Below are positions 1 through 12,459 of a stretch of 64,000 nt of DNA, piece after piece; position 1 is the first letter of the stretch; the number at the start of each line of letters is the position of its first letter. Source of the DNA: Mantis religiosa (lineage: Eukaryota; Arthropoda; Insecta; Mantodea; Mantidae). The notes under the pieces were generated by a model. It did no database searches, had not been told where the DNA came from, and worked only from the letters and a program-made list of their open reading frames with translations. Where the stretch lies: assembly GCA_030765055.1 (NCBI GenBank), contig CM060951.1, positions 52,201,137 to 52,265,136 of the forward strand. The letters are read 5' to 3'. Position numbers and translations under genes: made by a program.

Positions 1-560
1 GTAACGCAACAATGGCTCATAACTTAGGTTACAAATTTAGTTTAATTATTTATAGTACCACACTGCATTACAACAGACATGTTAGCAAGATTTAGTGTTG
101 CAACTGACAGATTTACCTGAAGTGCAACAGATTTATAGCGTTCCAAGTTCTGTGTGCTCGAAGTTTAGATTAAGTACTAAATAATGAGCGTACACAGATT
201 TTTGTCAGCGTGCGACTGGCATAATAATCGGCATAAAAACAACTTTAGTTTTCTTGAGAATGCTAAGTCTGTACTTCTTCTGGTGCTTACGAAAGCATGG
301 TCTGTGCATTCCAAACGAGTCGGTCCGTTCACGAATATTGGACAAATGTTTCCTACTTGACTGCTAAGATAAGCATCCAGGAATTAACTCGTCAAAATTT
401 CCAAATTCAGATTTATGGCTCTTCTAAACAAATCTTACTCTAAGGATTCCAAGGCTCTTAAAATTATAGGAATGGTTGATTTCCTTTTTCGAAGGGGGTT
501 CAACACTACGGTTAGTCATGGTCTATTGCACGTTGTGCTTCCAAGTGGGGCTTCCCCGCG
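1..560. other. unassigned flank
   Basis: No recognisable gene or repeat. The only sizeable reading frame (from 415) runs into the SINE that follows and has no family resemblance. Confidence 0.5.
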
Positions 561-1042
561 AGGAAGGATGAGGCGAGAGGAGACAGAGGGTGGCCGTCCC
601 AAGGAGACACTACAATGCAGAGGGCGAGGTCCCTACATTTTACTTAGATGGAAACAACCCCAGGCAGACCAGGATGACGACCATTCCGCCATACTGAGTC
701 GAAGATGGCCCCAGCAGTCGGTTCGCAGACCGGCAACTGAGCCACCGGAGGAGGAAGTGTTTCACTCAGCATATCAGTCCACCATGCACCACTGAGACTC
801 CAGCCGACAATTCCACCCTGAAAGAGATCACCAGATGAGAGATATGAAATAACAATGGAAATGAAATGGAGGGGTAGGAAATTTGGGAGATGTAATTCAC
901 CTACCCAGCATTCGCCTGGCGACCAGGGAAACTACCGCGAAAAAAACCCATGGGCCATTCATGTAGGTCAGGTATGGGAATCGAACCCCGGCCTCCCGAA
1001 TGTGGGCCACCAATGAAACCGCATGAGCCATCCCGCTCGGTT
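561..1042 (-). mobile_element. tRNA-derived SINE (family B), copy 1
   Basis: The right end, read on the minus strand, has a tRNA-like head with a B-box-like GGGGTTCGATTCCC (about 980-995). The rest is a roughly 480-bp body that recurs with clear similarity at 10041-11040 and weakly at 17145-17300. Shared landmarks on the plus strand are AAGTGTTTCAC (about 758), CCATGCACC, a GATGAGAGAT block and CTACCCAG...GCCTGGCGACC before the tRNA-like part. A reading frame across the body (415-795) is not conserved in copy 2, so I treat the unit as non-coding. Confidence 0.7.
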
Positions 1043-2383
1043 ATAGGAATTTTAACTAAAATATAACCGTCACAGTGATTTTCCTTTTCATTTTTTAAAA
1101 TTATAAAATGTTTACTCTGATCAGAAAACCTGTGATCCTCAACGCGTTGCCCAAGGGCCGCGAGATTGCGCAGCTCAGAAGGCCCTATGTGTCACTTGAC
1201 AATTTACAGTATTAAATAATTCATTCATACAATTTTTTACATTCAAGCTTGTCAAACAACATTTTAGCACGCATTTCAAGTGTGTTCCTTTGAAATATTG
1301 CACCCATCCCTTTTCTTTTCATCAGCCCTAGAAATAAGTATGTAATATAAGAACCACTATGTTGCGAGCTACTTTTTTAAACATTTGAGTATCTTGGTAG
1401 TGTCCTACATAACCTCAGGACGTAGTTAAAGCGAATAGGGTACTGGAATCATTTTTCGAAACGTTAATCAGCAAATATAATAAGCTCGTATAGGAATAAT
1501 TAGTAAAATGTATCAGCATGTGAATTATAATGATGAAGGAAGTAGTGAAACCATACACATTGCGTTTTCAAGCATTTAATAAAAATAAATACCTACATAC
1601 CAATTTATCATATTTCTTCAATCTTGAATTTCCTTTTATTTAGGCACGTATTATTACATCCGTTAATCCAATTCTTTGTAGTTTTACCAGGATGAATTCT
1701 TTCAATCCTTGTTTGATGTCTTTCTAGTGCCAGTTAATAACTACAGATATTATTCCCGGTATATTAGAACAGTAGCCTAACTTCGAAACTAGTGCACCAA
1801 TTGCCTTCCTGGCTTAAAGGGAGTTATCTCCCTTGGAAACATAGTATCACATTAAAACTTTCACTCCATATTGTTTATATGTAGACAGGAGCGAGCGTCC
1901 ATCTAATTCTAACTTGTGGAGTGTTTGGAGAGGCGAATTATTGTGTTTCAAAATTTGTAGTACTCTCCTCTGGACGCATACGCTCTTGACTCTGTTTGTG
2001 TACAAGTAAACAAGCCTAACATGTATACAACTTTAGAGCCATACACGCTGTTTTAATGCTACACTCTTGTTCCCCTACAAAAATCACTTCTATGAATAAA
2101 AATAATGATGAATTAGGTTCAATGTTACAGCATGGCTAAGGCGGTCAAACAGTGAAAGGTAGAATTCTGTAAAAATAAAATATGGTATAGTACTTAGACA
2201 CTATAAGAACACTGAATTTTAGGAGGAATATATTTCATTGCAATATTAGCATACTATATAAAACCGTGTTTAATTAACTGCTATTGCAATAGATATTCTT
2301 CACAGTAATGCCGTGATAAAACGGAATAGAAAAAGGAAAACTCACATCATGAATATATTATGAAGAAATCTTCACAGCCTTAG
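1043..2383. other. unassigned AT-rich DNA
   Basis: About 1.3 kb without a supported gene or recognised repeat. Confidence 0.5.
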
Positions 2384-2602
2384 TGTTGTCGCGAACCTGT
2401 TATCTAGGATAGCGCGGCTAGTGTATACAAAGAGCCGGCAAGGACTTGCCGGCAGAGATACAGTTTTACGTTTGGGAGGTTCTAGTGATATCTGGATTGA
2501 CAGAGAACAGTTGTTTTATTTACTGTTCCGGAAATATCTAGAATTTATCAATGAGGTATTTAAGAAGGCGACGACTTGCCAAGAGTTAGTAACCAAAGAA
2601 AA
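2384..2602 (+). mobile_element. gypsy-like LTR fragment (family G), 5' part
   Basis: Starts TGTTGTCGCGAACC and continues through the family landmarks GATAGCGCGGCTAGTGT, GACTTGCCGGC, GGTTCTAGTGATATC, ATATCTAGAATTTAT, GAGGTATTTAAG and CAAGAGTTAGT. The same landmarks occur in order at 6029-6517 and 13664-14241. The 3' half of the LTR, including the AATAAAGAACATTT block, is missing, so this is a truncated copy. Confidence 0.8.
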
Positions 2603-2759
2603 AAGATAAATGCCAGTCCTTTTTTTCCATATTGCATCACTGATGTTTGATATTGTTATATTCTGGATGCTTGTTGACGTATGTGCATATATGGTGAAAT
2701 CGCGAACCGCAATCAAATAATTTTACACTAAACTGGCTCACGTAACATGCACAGCACAT

Positions 2760-3161
2760 GCCCTTCATAGAGTCTGAAAATGCTGCATCTAGAGATGATG
2801 CTCAAGACTTTCTGGATGATCCTCAAAATAAGCGAAGTTTGGCATTTATCAGTGCCAACTTTTCAATTTTTCAGAAGTAATAACATGGCTAGAAAAAAGA
2901 GATGAGAGCTTACATGCGGTTATAAAAAGGTGTGGAAAGACATTTGAAAAAATGTGTGGGGAAAACTTGGTCTAGAAGTTTGTAATAACTTGAAAAAATG
3001 TATTAGAAATGAACATTGGTTATCAGTCGTGTAAAATTGAGAATGTTCTGCAAGGTAAACGCTTTGACTTTAGTTGTTTGGAAGATGTTTTTTCATCAGG
3101 GGACATTGGTGACTTAAAGTATGCGCAGGTCGTCAGTTGAAGCTGAAAGGGGTTTTCAAAG
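2760..3161 (+). pseudogene. hAT-like transposase C-terminal relic, first part
   Basis: Translation with at least one frameshift gives FISANFSIF, then SEVITWLEKRDESL...CGKTFEKM, and near the end SSVEAERGF (about 3131-3160). SVEAERSFSxY followed by NRRSFxxEN is the remembered dimerisation signature of hAT/CGGBP1-like transposases. The reading resumes after the SINE composite at 3784 with Y-R-S-V-C-Q-D-N-Q-R-S-F-K-P-E-N. Internal stops and frameshifts make it dead. What is seen is the C-terminal portion only; the catalytic core is not recognisable. Confidence 0.65.
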
Positions 3162-3175
3162 TATAGGAGTGTTTG
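3162..3175. repeat. 14-bp target-site duplication, left
   Basis: TATAGGAGTGTTTG, repeated exactly at 3770-3783 on the other side of the SINE composite. Confidence 0.9.
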
Positions 3176-3769
3176 GAAATTATTTATTCTTTCACACTAG
3201 GCGCGTGTAGGACGCACTATGAAACGGTAGAGCCAAACTGAAAAATTCAATGCCATAACCGGGATCTGAAACATGGATCCTTTGGTTGCCGTCCAGCCGC
3301 TCTAACCCTTGAGCTACTATGACCAACGTGCCCACATGACATTAAATTCTCCAACTGACTCGTATTTTGCCCGGTAAATCACTAGGAGTTCTCATAAACA
3401 TATGAGACAACTACCTTAATGGCGACTTACTATGCTGTAAGTATTTTAAGGTCCGGGCTTTATATTTCGGACCACTATTAGGTACAATTAATGGAAATTA
3501 ATTGTTCTTTCACACTAGCCGTGTCTAGGATGCACTACGAAATGGTAGAGCCAGACTGAGAAATTCAATGCCATTGACGGGATTTGATCCACGGATCTTC
3601 TTGTTGCTGACCAGCCGCTCGTATTTTTCGAGTCAGTTGGAGAATTTAATGTCATATCGGCACGTTGGCCATAGTAGCTCAAGGGTTAGAGTGGCTGGAC
3701 GGCAACCAGCAAATCCGTGGTTGAAATCCTGGATATAGCATTGAATTTTTTAGTCTGGCTCTACCGTTT
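3176..3769. mobile_element. twin-headed tRNA-derived SINE composite (family A), copy 1
   Basis: Left units lie on the minus strand: GAAATT...TTCTTTCACACTAG, then a tRNA-like block, then the body; a second minus unit starts near 3491. The right arm (about 3638-3769) is the same unit on the plus strand, ending GGCTCTACCGTTTT. On its own strand the tRNA-like block reads TAGCTCA..GGTTAGAG (A box) and GGTT.AAATCC (B box). The composite is flanked by an exact 14-bp target duplication and sits inside the hAT relic. Long duplications of this size are typical of LINE-endonuclease retroposition, not of DNA transposition. Confidence 0.85.
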
Positions 3770-3850
3770 TATAGGAGTGTTTGTCAAGATAATCAGCGAT
3801 CCTTCAAACCAGAGAACAATTACTCGTCAGAGCTTTGAGGCATATTGACC
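3770..3850 (+). pseudogene. target duplication (3770-3783) and hAT-like relic, second part
   Basis: Begins with the right copy of the 14-bp duplication. It then continues the hAT dimerisation reading: residues Q-D-N-Q-R-S-F-K-P-E-N follow directly from SVEAERGFQS when the SINE and one duplication copy are ignored. Confidence 0.65.
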
Positions 3851-5570
3851 TTCAGTGACCGGCGCTGTGATCGTCTCCTATCTGGCCTTAGCTAGTAGAT
3901 TCGAATAGTGAAATATGGTAAGTTGGCGTACAGTAAGTTACGAAACACAAATAGAGCAATTGGAATCTGCATGTATCTGTCATCAAAGGTTAGCCAATTA
4001 TTATACGCAACACTGGTGCATAATCAAACAAAAGCAGTTTAGCTGTTATAAGTACATTAAATATGCATTCACGTAATTATTTATTGTAATATTTGTATAA
4101 TAATGAAAATGAGGCTAAACAGCCCTATTTTCTGCAATTTTCAGTAACGGTACAAACGGAAGAGAAAGTCAACTACACCTTTGTTATTAAATGATTACCG
4201 CAATTATAGGATGTACACGGTAATATAGCTAATTTTCTACTGCAATCAACTTGTACATTGTGAATAATTTCTAAAAAGGTGATTTTCTCAACTCGCAAAG
4301 CTGTAACATCAAACATATCATCAGCAGTGTTCCGTCATTGAAAGATGTTTCATTGTCATTGTCGCTATTATCAACCTCGATTTTCTTGTTTCAGTAATCC
4401 ATTCCTTTTACCAATAATTATCAGTTATCTATAAGTATCTTATAGTTCAAAACTGACATTAATGGAAAGCTTTCCTTATGAAATATTTTCAGGAAGTGTA
4501 TGGCCTAATTTTCTGAAGAGTGATCAATCTGTACATATCAAATAGGTCACTATCGTAACATTAACAACATAAATACATCAAAATGAAGGGATATAAAATT
4601 ATGTGTCTATAATATTAGATATTATGAAACATAATCTCTTCTTAGTTCAATAATGATGAATCTGAATGAAAATGAAAACAAAAATAACGACGACTTTAAT
4701 TCCCTCTTCTTTCTCCTTGTCAGAATATTCAGTCACGTTATAATGATTTCTCGCGCCTGCCGAAGTATGGCACGTTGCTGTCCAGAAGACATGATTGTAT
4801 CGGAACAGAGTATACATACACTGGACTCGCCGTGTATGTGCGATAACTTCACGTCAACATCTCTGTATCTGGAATTTTTCCCGATATGCATTCTTGCTTT
4901 GCCATGCAGTACTAATGACAGTGGTTCTTTATTGCAATTTTGAGTAAGATGTATGTCGAAATGCATGTATTTTTCCTAGTATATAAACATGTATGTGATG
5001 TATTTCCTAAAATTTCTAATCATAACCAATAAAAATATATATTTTTTTTTTAATTTTGAACATTACAATTACAAAAATAATTAACAGCTTTTTTAAAATT
5101 TTAATGTTATTTCCTCCAAAACTTAAGGACACTTTTATTGGTCATTTTTCTGATTTGTAGATCATAAAATTTGGAGCCTTAGTTATTACTTTTCATTTTA
5201 AAATATTTAACATATTATTTCTTTGTCATGTAAAGAGAATATAACTTTTGAAGCTATTATATATCAACCAACTATTACAATGTTATGCTATCGTTTAAGT
5301 TTACAGTATTTTCTTACTTCCCTTACGTCTCTAGAGAAATACGCAAAGAAACGGTATCTGCAGGCGTTTATGTACATTAATACGAAATAGAAGGAACATT
5401 TCAAAGAAGAGTGTGTACAAGGACAGACAAACTCATATGAAGATAGCTCATCAGATGTTTACTATTGTTTTAGGCCTATGCAAATTGGCATTTGCCTTGG
5501 TGACTGAGGTAAACCACATAATCATATTGTCATTGTCACATCAATAATATTGTTCTTGCTGGTCTAGCAC
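3851..5570. other. unassigned AT-rich DNA
   Basis: About 1.7 kb. The short frames on both strands at 4653-4966 overlap each other and match nothing I recognise. Confidence 0.5.
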
Positions 5571-6028
5571 TCGTCAACACACGACACCACTGGGATGGCG
5601 CCAGCCAGTTTAATGTTTGGTTGAAAGTTACGCCTCCCCTGTGATCTGGCTTTTGGAAGTCCCCCGGACGCAAAACAGCCAGCAACCGAGTATGTGGAGA
5701 ACCTGGTTGACCATCTCCACGACATGCATGAGATGGCTCGTCAGAACGTACAGAAGGCCAGCGACCGCATGAAGACCCGATACGACAGGCAAGCCAACAG
5801 CAAAGGAATCCAGCAGGGTGACCTAGTCTGGTTGTGCCGCCCTACCCGGACCAAGGGACGATGCCCGAAGCTCCAGTAACCAGGACCGTACTGGGTGGTG
5901 AAGAGGAGTAACGATGTGGTCTACCGCATCCAGAAGGTGCCCCAAAGGAACATGCTGGTGCTACACTTGGATCGTCTGGCTGGCTACGATGGTGCTGTTC
6001 GGGACGACCAGCCTTGAGGAGGGAACAA
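5571..6028 (+). pseudogene. gypsy-like pol: integrase C-terminal end
   Basis: A single frame with two stop codons reads S-T-H-D-T-T-G-M-A-P-A..LMFG, then LPCDLAFGSPP, RMKTRYDRQAN, GDLVWL, LQ-stop-PGPYWVVKR, NDVVYRIQ and LVLHLDRLAGY, and ends in DDQP-stop. This is the stretch after the integrase DDE core (the GPY/F-type module) of Ty3/gypsy polyproteins. The stops (near 5624, and at 5877 where W-E-G would be expected) show it is dead. It is followed at about 6015-6028 by a purine-rich GAGGAGGGAAC polypurine tract next to the LTR start. Everything upstream (gag, protease, reverse transcriptase) is absent. Confidence 0.85.
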
Positions 6029-6517
6029 TGTCGCGGCGAAAAACACAGAAATTTCGGTGCCGAGAGATAAGCGCGGCTTGAGTATACAAAGAGCCTGTAG
6101 ATAAAGATAATCGGACAGAGCTTGCATAAGCAGATAAACATAGCGCTTGAGATAAGTGACTTGCTGGCCCAGATAGGGTTTAACGTAAGGAAGGTTCTAG
6201 TGATATCTCGATTGACACAGAATAGTTGTTTTTCTTATTTGCTTCAGAAATCTCTCGAATTTATCATTGAGGTATTTAAGAGAGCGATGACTCGCCAAGA
6301 GTCAGTCGCGAGTAGTAAACAATTGTAAAATCATGTAACAAGAGTGTTGTAAACAGTGGAAGTTGAATAAACTGTTTGTTATTGTCATCGACCTTGGTGT
6401 TGTAGATTGTGATATGTGATGTAATTCTGTTACTACGCAGTGCGTTTCTACGCAAATAAAGAACATTTAGAATTTCGGCAAATTGGACTTTTAACTCTAC
6501 GAACCCACAAGGTCACA
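6029..6517 (+). mobile_element. gypsy-like 3' LTR (family G)
   Basis: Begins TGTCGCGGCG directly after the polypurine tract and ends GAACCCACAAGGTCACA. It contains the family landmarks and a polyadenylation signal AATAAA (6455-6460) followed by GAACATTTAGAATTTCGG. The flank after the end is ATAT (6518-6521), the target type found at other copies. The short frames inside it are not genes. Confidence 0.88.
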
Positions 6518-6937
6518 ATATTATTCATCCCATGATATTTGAACCATAAACCTCTACATGGCGGGGCACAGACTTTGCGTCTCGACCATTGCGTTGTGTT
6601 ATTCCATTTTTTGTGGTAAACAAAACTTTAAAAATGGCCCAGGAGCTACGAAACGTTGCACGGTAGAAATCCGATGTTCAGTGTAAGCCTGGAAAGAGCG
6701 ATGACAGCCAAGTTTTTCAGGATTACGTATGTTACACAAGAATGCAAAATGTTTGGAGGTATGTGCGGGTGACCACAACAAACTTACCGTACCGACCACA
6801 AATCTTCCCCCTAACCGAGACCGAGCCGGCCGAGCTTAGCGTCATTACTTTTTCCCGTAGTTCTGCTTGTGCGGCATATTTTTACTAGGATTATATAAAA
6901 ACGGGTCGGGCAAGAAAAAGTCAACACAGCTTGATTA

Positions 6938-6968
<31 letters not shown>

Positions 6969-7544
6969 GCTAATGTTACAAGGTAGTAGTAAGTTTGGGT
7001 TCATTAAATGTACAAACCGCAGGAAAAAATCTACAAAAACATCAGGGCAAGTAGCAAAATGCTTCCTCCGCGAAAAGTGGTAGTAAAACCTAAGTCGGTA
7101 TCTGATATGGGCTACCCATTTAAGGGTATTAAACTGAAGTACTTAAAATTTCCGTATATTCCTGTAGGCCTCTGAAGATGAAACGTGGCATTTAGCAGTT
7201 CACGATAATGCCATAAAGAGAATTACTATCTAGATTCAATACATCATGCAACGTTAGTACGCAAGCAGGATCGTATATGAAGGTATGTTCTCTAAGAGAC
7301 CATTGTTCATATATTGAAACTCTAGCTGTAACGTTTCTCAGGTAGCGTTGAGGCTGTTTATGTAAGACACATTCCTTACAGTACATTAACACAGTAAGTT
7401 ACATTTGGAAGGAGGTGAAATCCATTTCGGTGTAAGTTTATAAGAACAGTTTTCTTTAACTTCATTCCCTCACTGCCACTCCAAAACTTAGTAGTTTTCA
7501 TGTTTTGGTAAATCAAGAAAATACTTATTCGTAACATTTGCAGA
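6518..7544. other. unassigned DNA with a (CT)n run
   Basis: A CT dinucleotide run lies at 6942-6968. No supported gene. Confidence 0.5.
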
Positions 7545-7558
7545 ACAATACTGTAGAA

Positions 7559-7937
7559 ATTAATTGTTCTTTCACACTAGCCGTATGTATGACGCTCTAT
7601 GAAAGGGTAGAGTCAGACTGAAAAATTCAATGTCATAGCCGGGATTTGAACCACGGATCTTCTGGCCTCCGTCCAGCCGCTCTAACCATTGAGCTACTAT
7701 GGCCAACGTGCCGATATAACATTAAATTCTCCAGCTGACTCTTGTAGTTGTCTCATGTGTTTATGAGACCTTATGGTGGTTTACCGGGGAAAACAAGAGT
7801 CATTTGGAGAATTTAATGTCATATTGGCACGTTGGCTATAGTAGCTGAATGGTTAGAGTGGCTGGACGGAGACCAGAAGATCAATGGTTCAAATCCCGGC
7901 TAAGGTATTGAATTTTTCAGTCTGGCTCTACCGTTTC
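7559..7937. mobile_element. twin-headed SINE composite (family A), copy 2
   Basis: Flanked by ACAATACTGTAGAA (7545-7558) and ACAATATTGTAGAA (7938-7951), 13 of 14 identical. The left arm (minus strand) begins at the full tail GAAATTAATTGTTCTTTCAC and has its tRNA-like block at about 7637-7715. The right arm (plus strand) has A box TAGCTGAATGGTTAGAG and B box GGTTCAAATCC at about 7833-7905 and stops at GGCTCTACCGTTTC, nearly the same internal tail position as in copies 1 and 4. This is the simplest copy of the family: two inverted monomers with a short spacer. Confidence 0.88.
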
Positions 7938-7951
7938 ACAATATTGTAGAA

Positions 7952-10040
7952 GTTTACTTGTTTAACTGTTTCAACTCCTAGCTCATATTATGGCGATGCT
8001 CTCACATGCTGCAGTGTGTACTACATAGGTAGCCTTAGATGCATGATCACCTCCCTGTGAACCAAAAGCCAACCGTTTAATTTAGCAACAACGATGTAGG
8101 TATTTTTTTTCAGAACACGACGCTCCTTCCCCACTCCTCTGTCAAGGACGGCGTTAATTTGAGCCTTGGATTTACAAGGTGCGTATCTGTAAATAACAAA
8201 GAAACCAGAAGATGGGCTAGAATGCCTCTCGCCCTGTTTATGAGGGCCGCCTTTTGTTGGTTAATGGTTAACACCCAGCAGCAAAGGAGAGCGGTTCCCT
8301 TTGAAATTTATCATGTTCTGGCGAGATGTATAAAGAATAAACTACAAGGAAGAAAGTTTAACTGCTGGCAGGCACAGTATTGGCACCGACCACTACTAAC
8401 TTGCAACCGATTTGGACCAAGCAATATCACTTAGTTCAAGGTTAAAAACAACTATGTTAAAACAACTATTTAACCAGAGATTGGCTCCTTCTCTTGGATG
8501 TATATAATTACTGCTTAAATTCATAATTGTGGCACAAGGTACTAAACCCTTCAGTATATCCAAATTCTGATAGTATTAACTAGAAAGAGCCACCATACGT
8601 ATCCATTAAAACATGAATTGTATAATATATATTATATCGCCTGAAATGGCTCAAGGGGTAGAGAGGACCATAAATGACAGGACTGTGCCTATACAAAGAG
8701 AATAAGATGATATGTCATTTATTATAGCACGAGATAATTTTTGGCTTGCACCATTTTCGACTTAATGATTCGCTTTCGTTATAATTATCATACAGTGTGG
8801 ACATCACACCTTTAAGGTCTACTTGCACAATTTTCTGGTACTTGAACTGATTGTGTGGTCGTCCTCCTGTGCATCTATTTAATTAATGTAATTGTAAAAT
8901 GGACCTTTGTAATCGTGTGGTTGCTGTTCTATGGATATATAAATAGAAGGTATGCCGCAAGACTGATTGGTGAGATACTGTGTGGCACAACTACCCGTAT
9001 TTCGCATAAGTAGATATCTCTTAGTTGCTTTAGAACAATTGCAGTACACTACGTGTAAATCCAACTCAATGGAGGGCAGTGACGTGAACAAATTTTGTTC
9101 TGCTCCGAGCGACGAGAGGCAGCTGTCGGACTTGAAGTAACGCTGTCTATATCAGAAGCTAAATCCATAAAAGATAAAGACATCTGGATTTTCGGTTGTT
9201 CTGAATGTCGTATTCTCTTAAAGCCAGCTCGAAAGCACCACAACATTAAATTGAATCTATAATGTTAGAGTAAACATTTTTACCCATATTATTTCAACCC
9301 CCCCCCCCTCCGCATAATACTGTTTCACTAGCTCTTTATCACAAACACGACATAATATTATTCCAACATTAGCATTACCTAAATAATAAAATAACAGTTG
9401 GCTGTTTATATGTTTATTATTTAAAATATTTGTCTTTATTAACCCATTAATATGCCTAAGATCTATCACTACCCTTCTATGTATCATATCAGTGCTTCCA
9501 AATATCTAACATGGAAAGGAAAAAGAGTACATTCCGTAGATCTATCTCTTATTATATTCTTCATGTAAGTATAGAGTAGGCCTACCTAGTCTTTAATTTT
9601 CACTTTCTTCCCCAAAATTCTACCTGAAAAATGTCCTCTTAATAAATTTTTACAGAATGTTGCATTTTGCATGTGCTGCTCAACATTTAAACTTGAAAAC
9701 GTAAACTCACCAGATACCAACCACACTAGGCTGAAACCAATGCTCGACTCCTATGTGAATAGCACCAGACTCACAAACCCATAGAGGAGCTAGAATCCAC
9801 CATGCTTTCTAACTGTGGCAGTTTAATTGACAGACAGCACTGCAAAATTATTTTCGTTCTCTTTGTTTACATGATGGCTTGCGCTCTTAGAGATTAAGTG
9901 TACAATCGGTGTAAATTTGACACTGTGCTGTAGCACATTAAGACATGATCATTGGCTGCCTCTATATCTACTAATTATATTGGATTACGGTTTGGAGGGG
10001 ATTCGACACTGAGACTAGTCTTCATCGATTGTATTAAGGT
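7952..10040. other. unassigned AT-rich DNA
   Basis: About 2.1 kb. A C-run occurs at 9298-9309. No frame shows family resemblance. Confidence 0.5.
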
Positions 10041-11040
10041 AGGAAGGATCAGACGAGAGGAGAACAGAGGCGGTCAACCCAGGGATTCACGACAGTACAG
10101 AGAAAAGGTTCCATACCATTTACCAGTTGGAAACTCTCCCGGCAGGTAGCACAATTGGCGCCCCATCATACTTCCCGTAGGGGATTGGATCGGTCCCCTT
10201 CAGCTGCTGAGGTGCGAGCTCTACAGACCCTTAGCACTCGTGGTACCTCTGACGTTACCAGAGGAACCTCGGGCCGAACACTCCAGCCCTTCCGTGAAGG
10301 GAGTTGTTGGGATTGGGTTGGACTCGAGAGGGCAGAGTTTTCCCGTTACCCGCAGGAGATCGGGTACCTCCGGCCAGGCTTTGGCCGCCAGAAAGGGGCA
10401 GAGGGTTGCCTAGAAGCTCCCGGGTACTAGCCTGCAGAGCTAGTAGAAGGTGTGCTAGATCACCAGGCGGACCCACCGAGGTTTTCGGTAGTCTTCCCTG
10501 CGGGGTTGACGTGCATATGTAGCGTATGCACCTCCACACATCTTAACCTTTATGCCAATGGGAGGGGGGGTAGATTCAAGGTACTGCCCCAACGAAAGAA
10601 CCCGGGAGTTTTCCATCGTTGCCGGGCTGATAGAGGCCGGAGTTTTCGGACTTTCGGGTAGACCTCACGCCAACACAACACAACCCCATCCTACTTTGGT
10701 CCGGAAACGGCCTATTACGTTGATTCGGAGACCGCAAACGTCATACCAAAGGAGAAAGTGTTTCACACGAGCATATCATCTTGCCATGCACCGCCGAAAC
10801 ACCCACCGACACTTCTACCCTGAGCGAGACCACTAGATGAGAGATGTTCTGAAGTGATAATGGAGATAAAACGGAGGGCCAGTAAATTCGGGGGGTGTTG
10901 TTAATCTACCCAGTATTTGCCTGGCGACCCGGGCAACCCACCTAAATATTCCATTTGTCAGGTAGGCCGCTGAGGGAATTGAATCCATACCTCTCAAATG
11001 CGGGCCGCAGACGAAACCGACTAATACTTCCCTCCGGTAT
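10041..11040 (-). mobile_element. SINE family B, copy 2, with a GC-rich insertion
   Basis: Both ends match the copy at 561-1042: GAAGGATCAGACGAGAGGAG at the left, and AAGTGTTTCAC, CCATGCACC, TAGATGAGAGATG and CTACCCAG..GCCTGGCGACC at the right, followed by a tRNA-like GGATTCAATTCCC on the minus strand. The middle (about 10150-10685) has no counterpart in copy 1 and is much richer in G and C than its surroundings. Several overlapping short frames there are unlike any family I know. Confidence 0.65.
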
Positions 11041-12459
11041 GTCTACATATAATATTGTTCCAACTATTCGTGATGCATTGCAATTCTACATTGTACCTCC
11101 AACCAGATCAGATGGGAATTACCAGTGGCCTACTTTTAAACAAATACCAAGTACACCAAGACCCTATTGAGCTAGAGCAACAACCGAAGCAACACAAGGG
11201 AGGATGTAGTTTTGTCAACAACGCTACACCGACAGATTTCACCAAACCCACACCATGTTTGCAAGATTGGAGAGGCATTTCTGTATAGCAGATACCTTAT
11301 GTTTTAACAAATATCCCCGTGGAAGTCCGCGGATACACGATACACAGAGCTTGAAATCTTTCCAAGAATTGTATCTGGCATAACCACTCTGTCTACCTCC
11401 CGATTAGGCGGCAGCTGTTTTCAGTAATAATTGATTAAAATGTTATATCTTAGCTTACATGATTTAAATTTGCTTATTTCCTATCTTAAAATATCTGCAG
11501 TATCTACGTCTTCTTTCGCTGTTCAAGCAAACGAAGCATTCCTGTACATCGGTTTATTAACAAATTAAGATAACAAGATCTGCTGCTATAAAGTATGGTG
11601 AGGTAAGCTGCAGTTCATATGACTCTAGAGAAATAACCCTAGTTGCGGTGTCCTGTACCGCTTTCTTGAATAACTTGTTTCTTAGGTTGCTTAGTCAAAT
11701 TTCTGAATTGTGTTTCCTGTTTTTTACATTTGGTGAAAATTAATATTTGAAGTATTGGATATTGAATTGGGCATTTATGTAGTAATTGACGGTACAAGCT
11801 TGAAACCACGCCTATTTCCCCGAATTTGAGCAACAGGATTACTGAGCTCCCGGCTGCACCATCTCACTCGGCTATATTATTATTTACTGTTCTAACACAA
11901 TTTTGATATGTACTTTTCATACTATTTCGATATGTATACACTAAAAATTTAAATAGAGTTTACAAGTTAAATATTTGTAACCGATGTTCAGTTACGTGTT
12001 TGTTTCATTTGCTAACACTGTTAGTCAACAAACGAAAATTAGCGTATAAAATTAATTAATTTGCTTATAAAATGTAGATAAAACATTTTACCCGCGGCAA
12101 TTAAACAAAGGACAGGAAAAAAATATGCACACACAATGCAGCGTTTCGAACTTTTCAGATTTTCAAACAAATGAATAGCTTGTTAACTTAACTGTTACAA
12201 ATAGGAAACATCCAAAGCATCAGTTTGGACATTACTGAAAAAAAAAATACTAAATGCATGTTATTATTTTAACATGTACATAATTGTATTTCAACAAGGG
12301 ATAGCTGTTTAAACTAATGTTAAATTAAATTTTATTTTCGGTTTTATGAAGATCATTAACTTCTAGTACAAATAGTGTCAATGGCATAACAATGATAATC
12401 ATTGCTGCATGTCACATAGTAAAATTATTCTACGTAGTTTTTGTTTATTCATTATTTTA
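11041..12459. other. unassigned AT-rich DNA
   Basis: No recognisable gene or repeat in about 1.4 kb. Confidence 0.5.

Noticed and set aside
415..795. 126-codon frame as a host gene
   Set aside because: Most of it lies in SINE family B and the frame is not kept in the copy at 10 kb.
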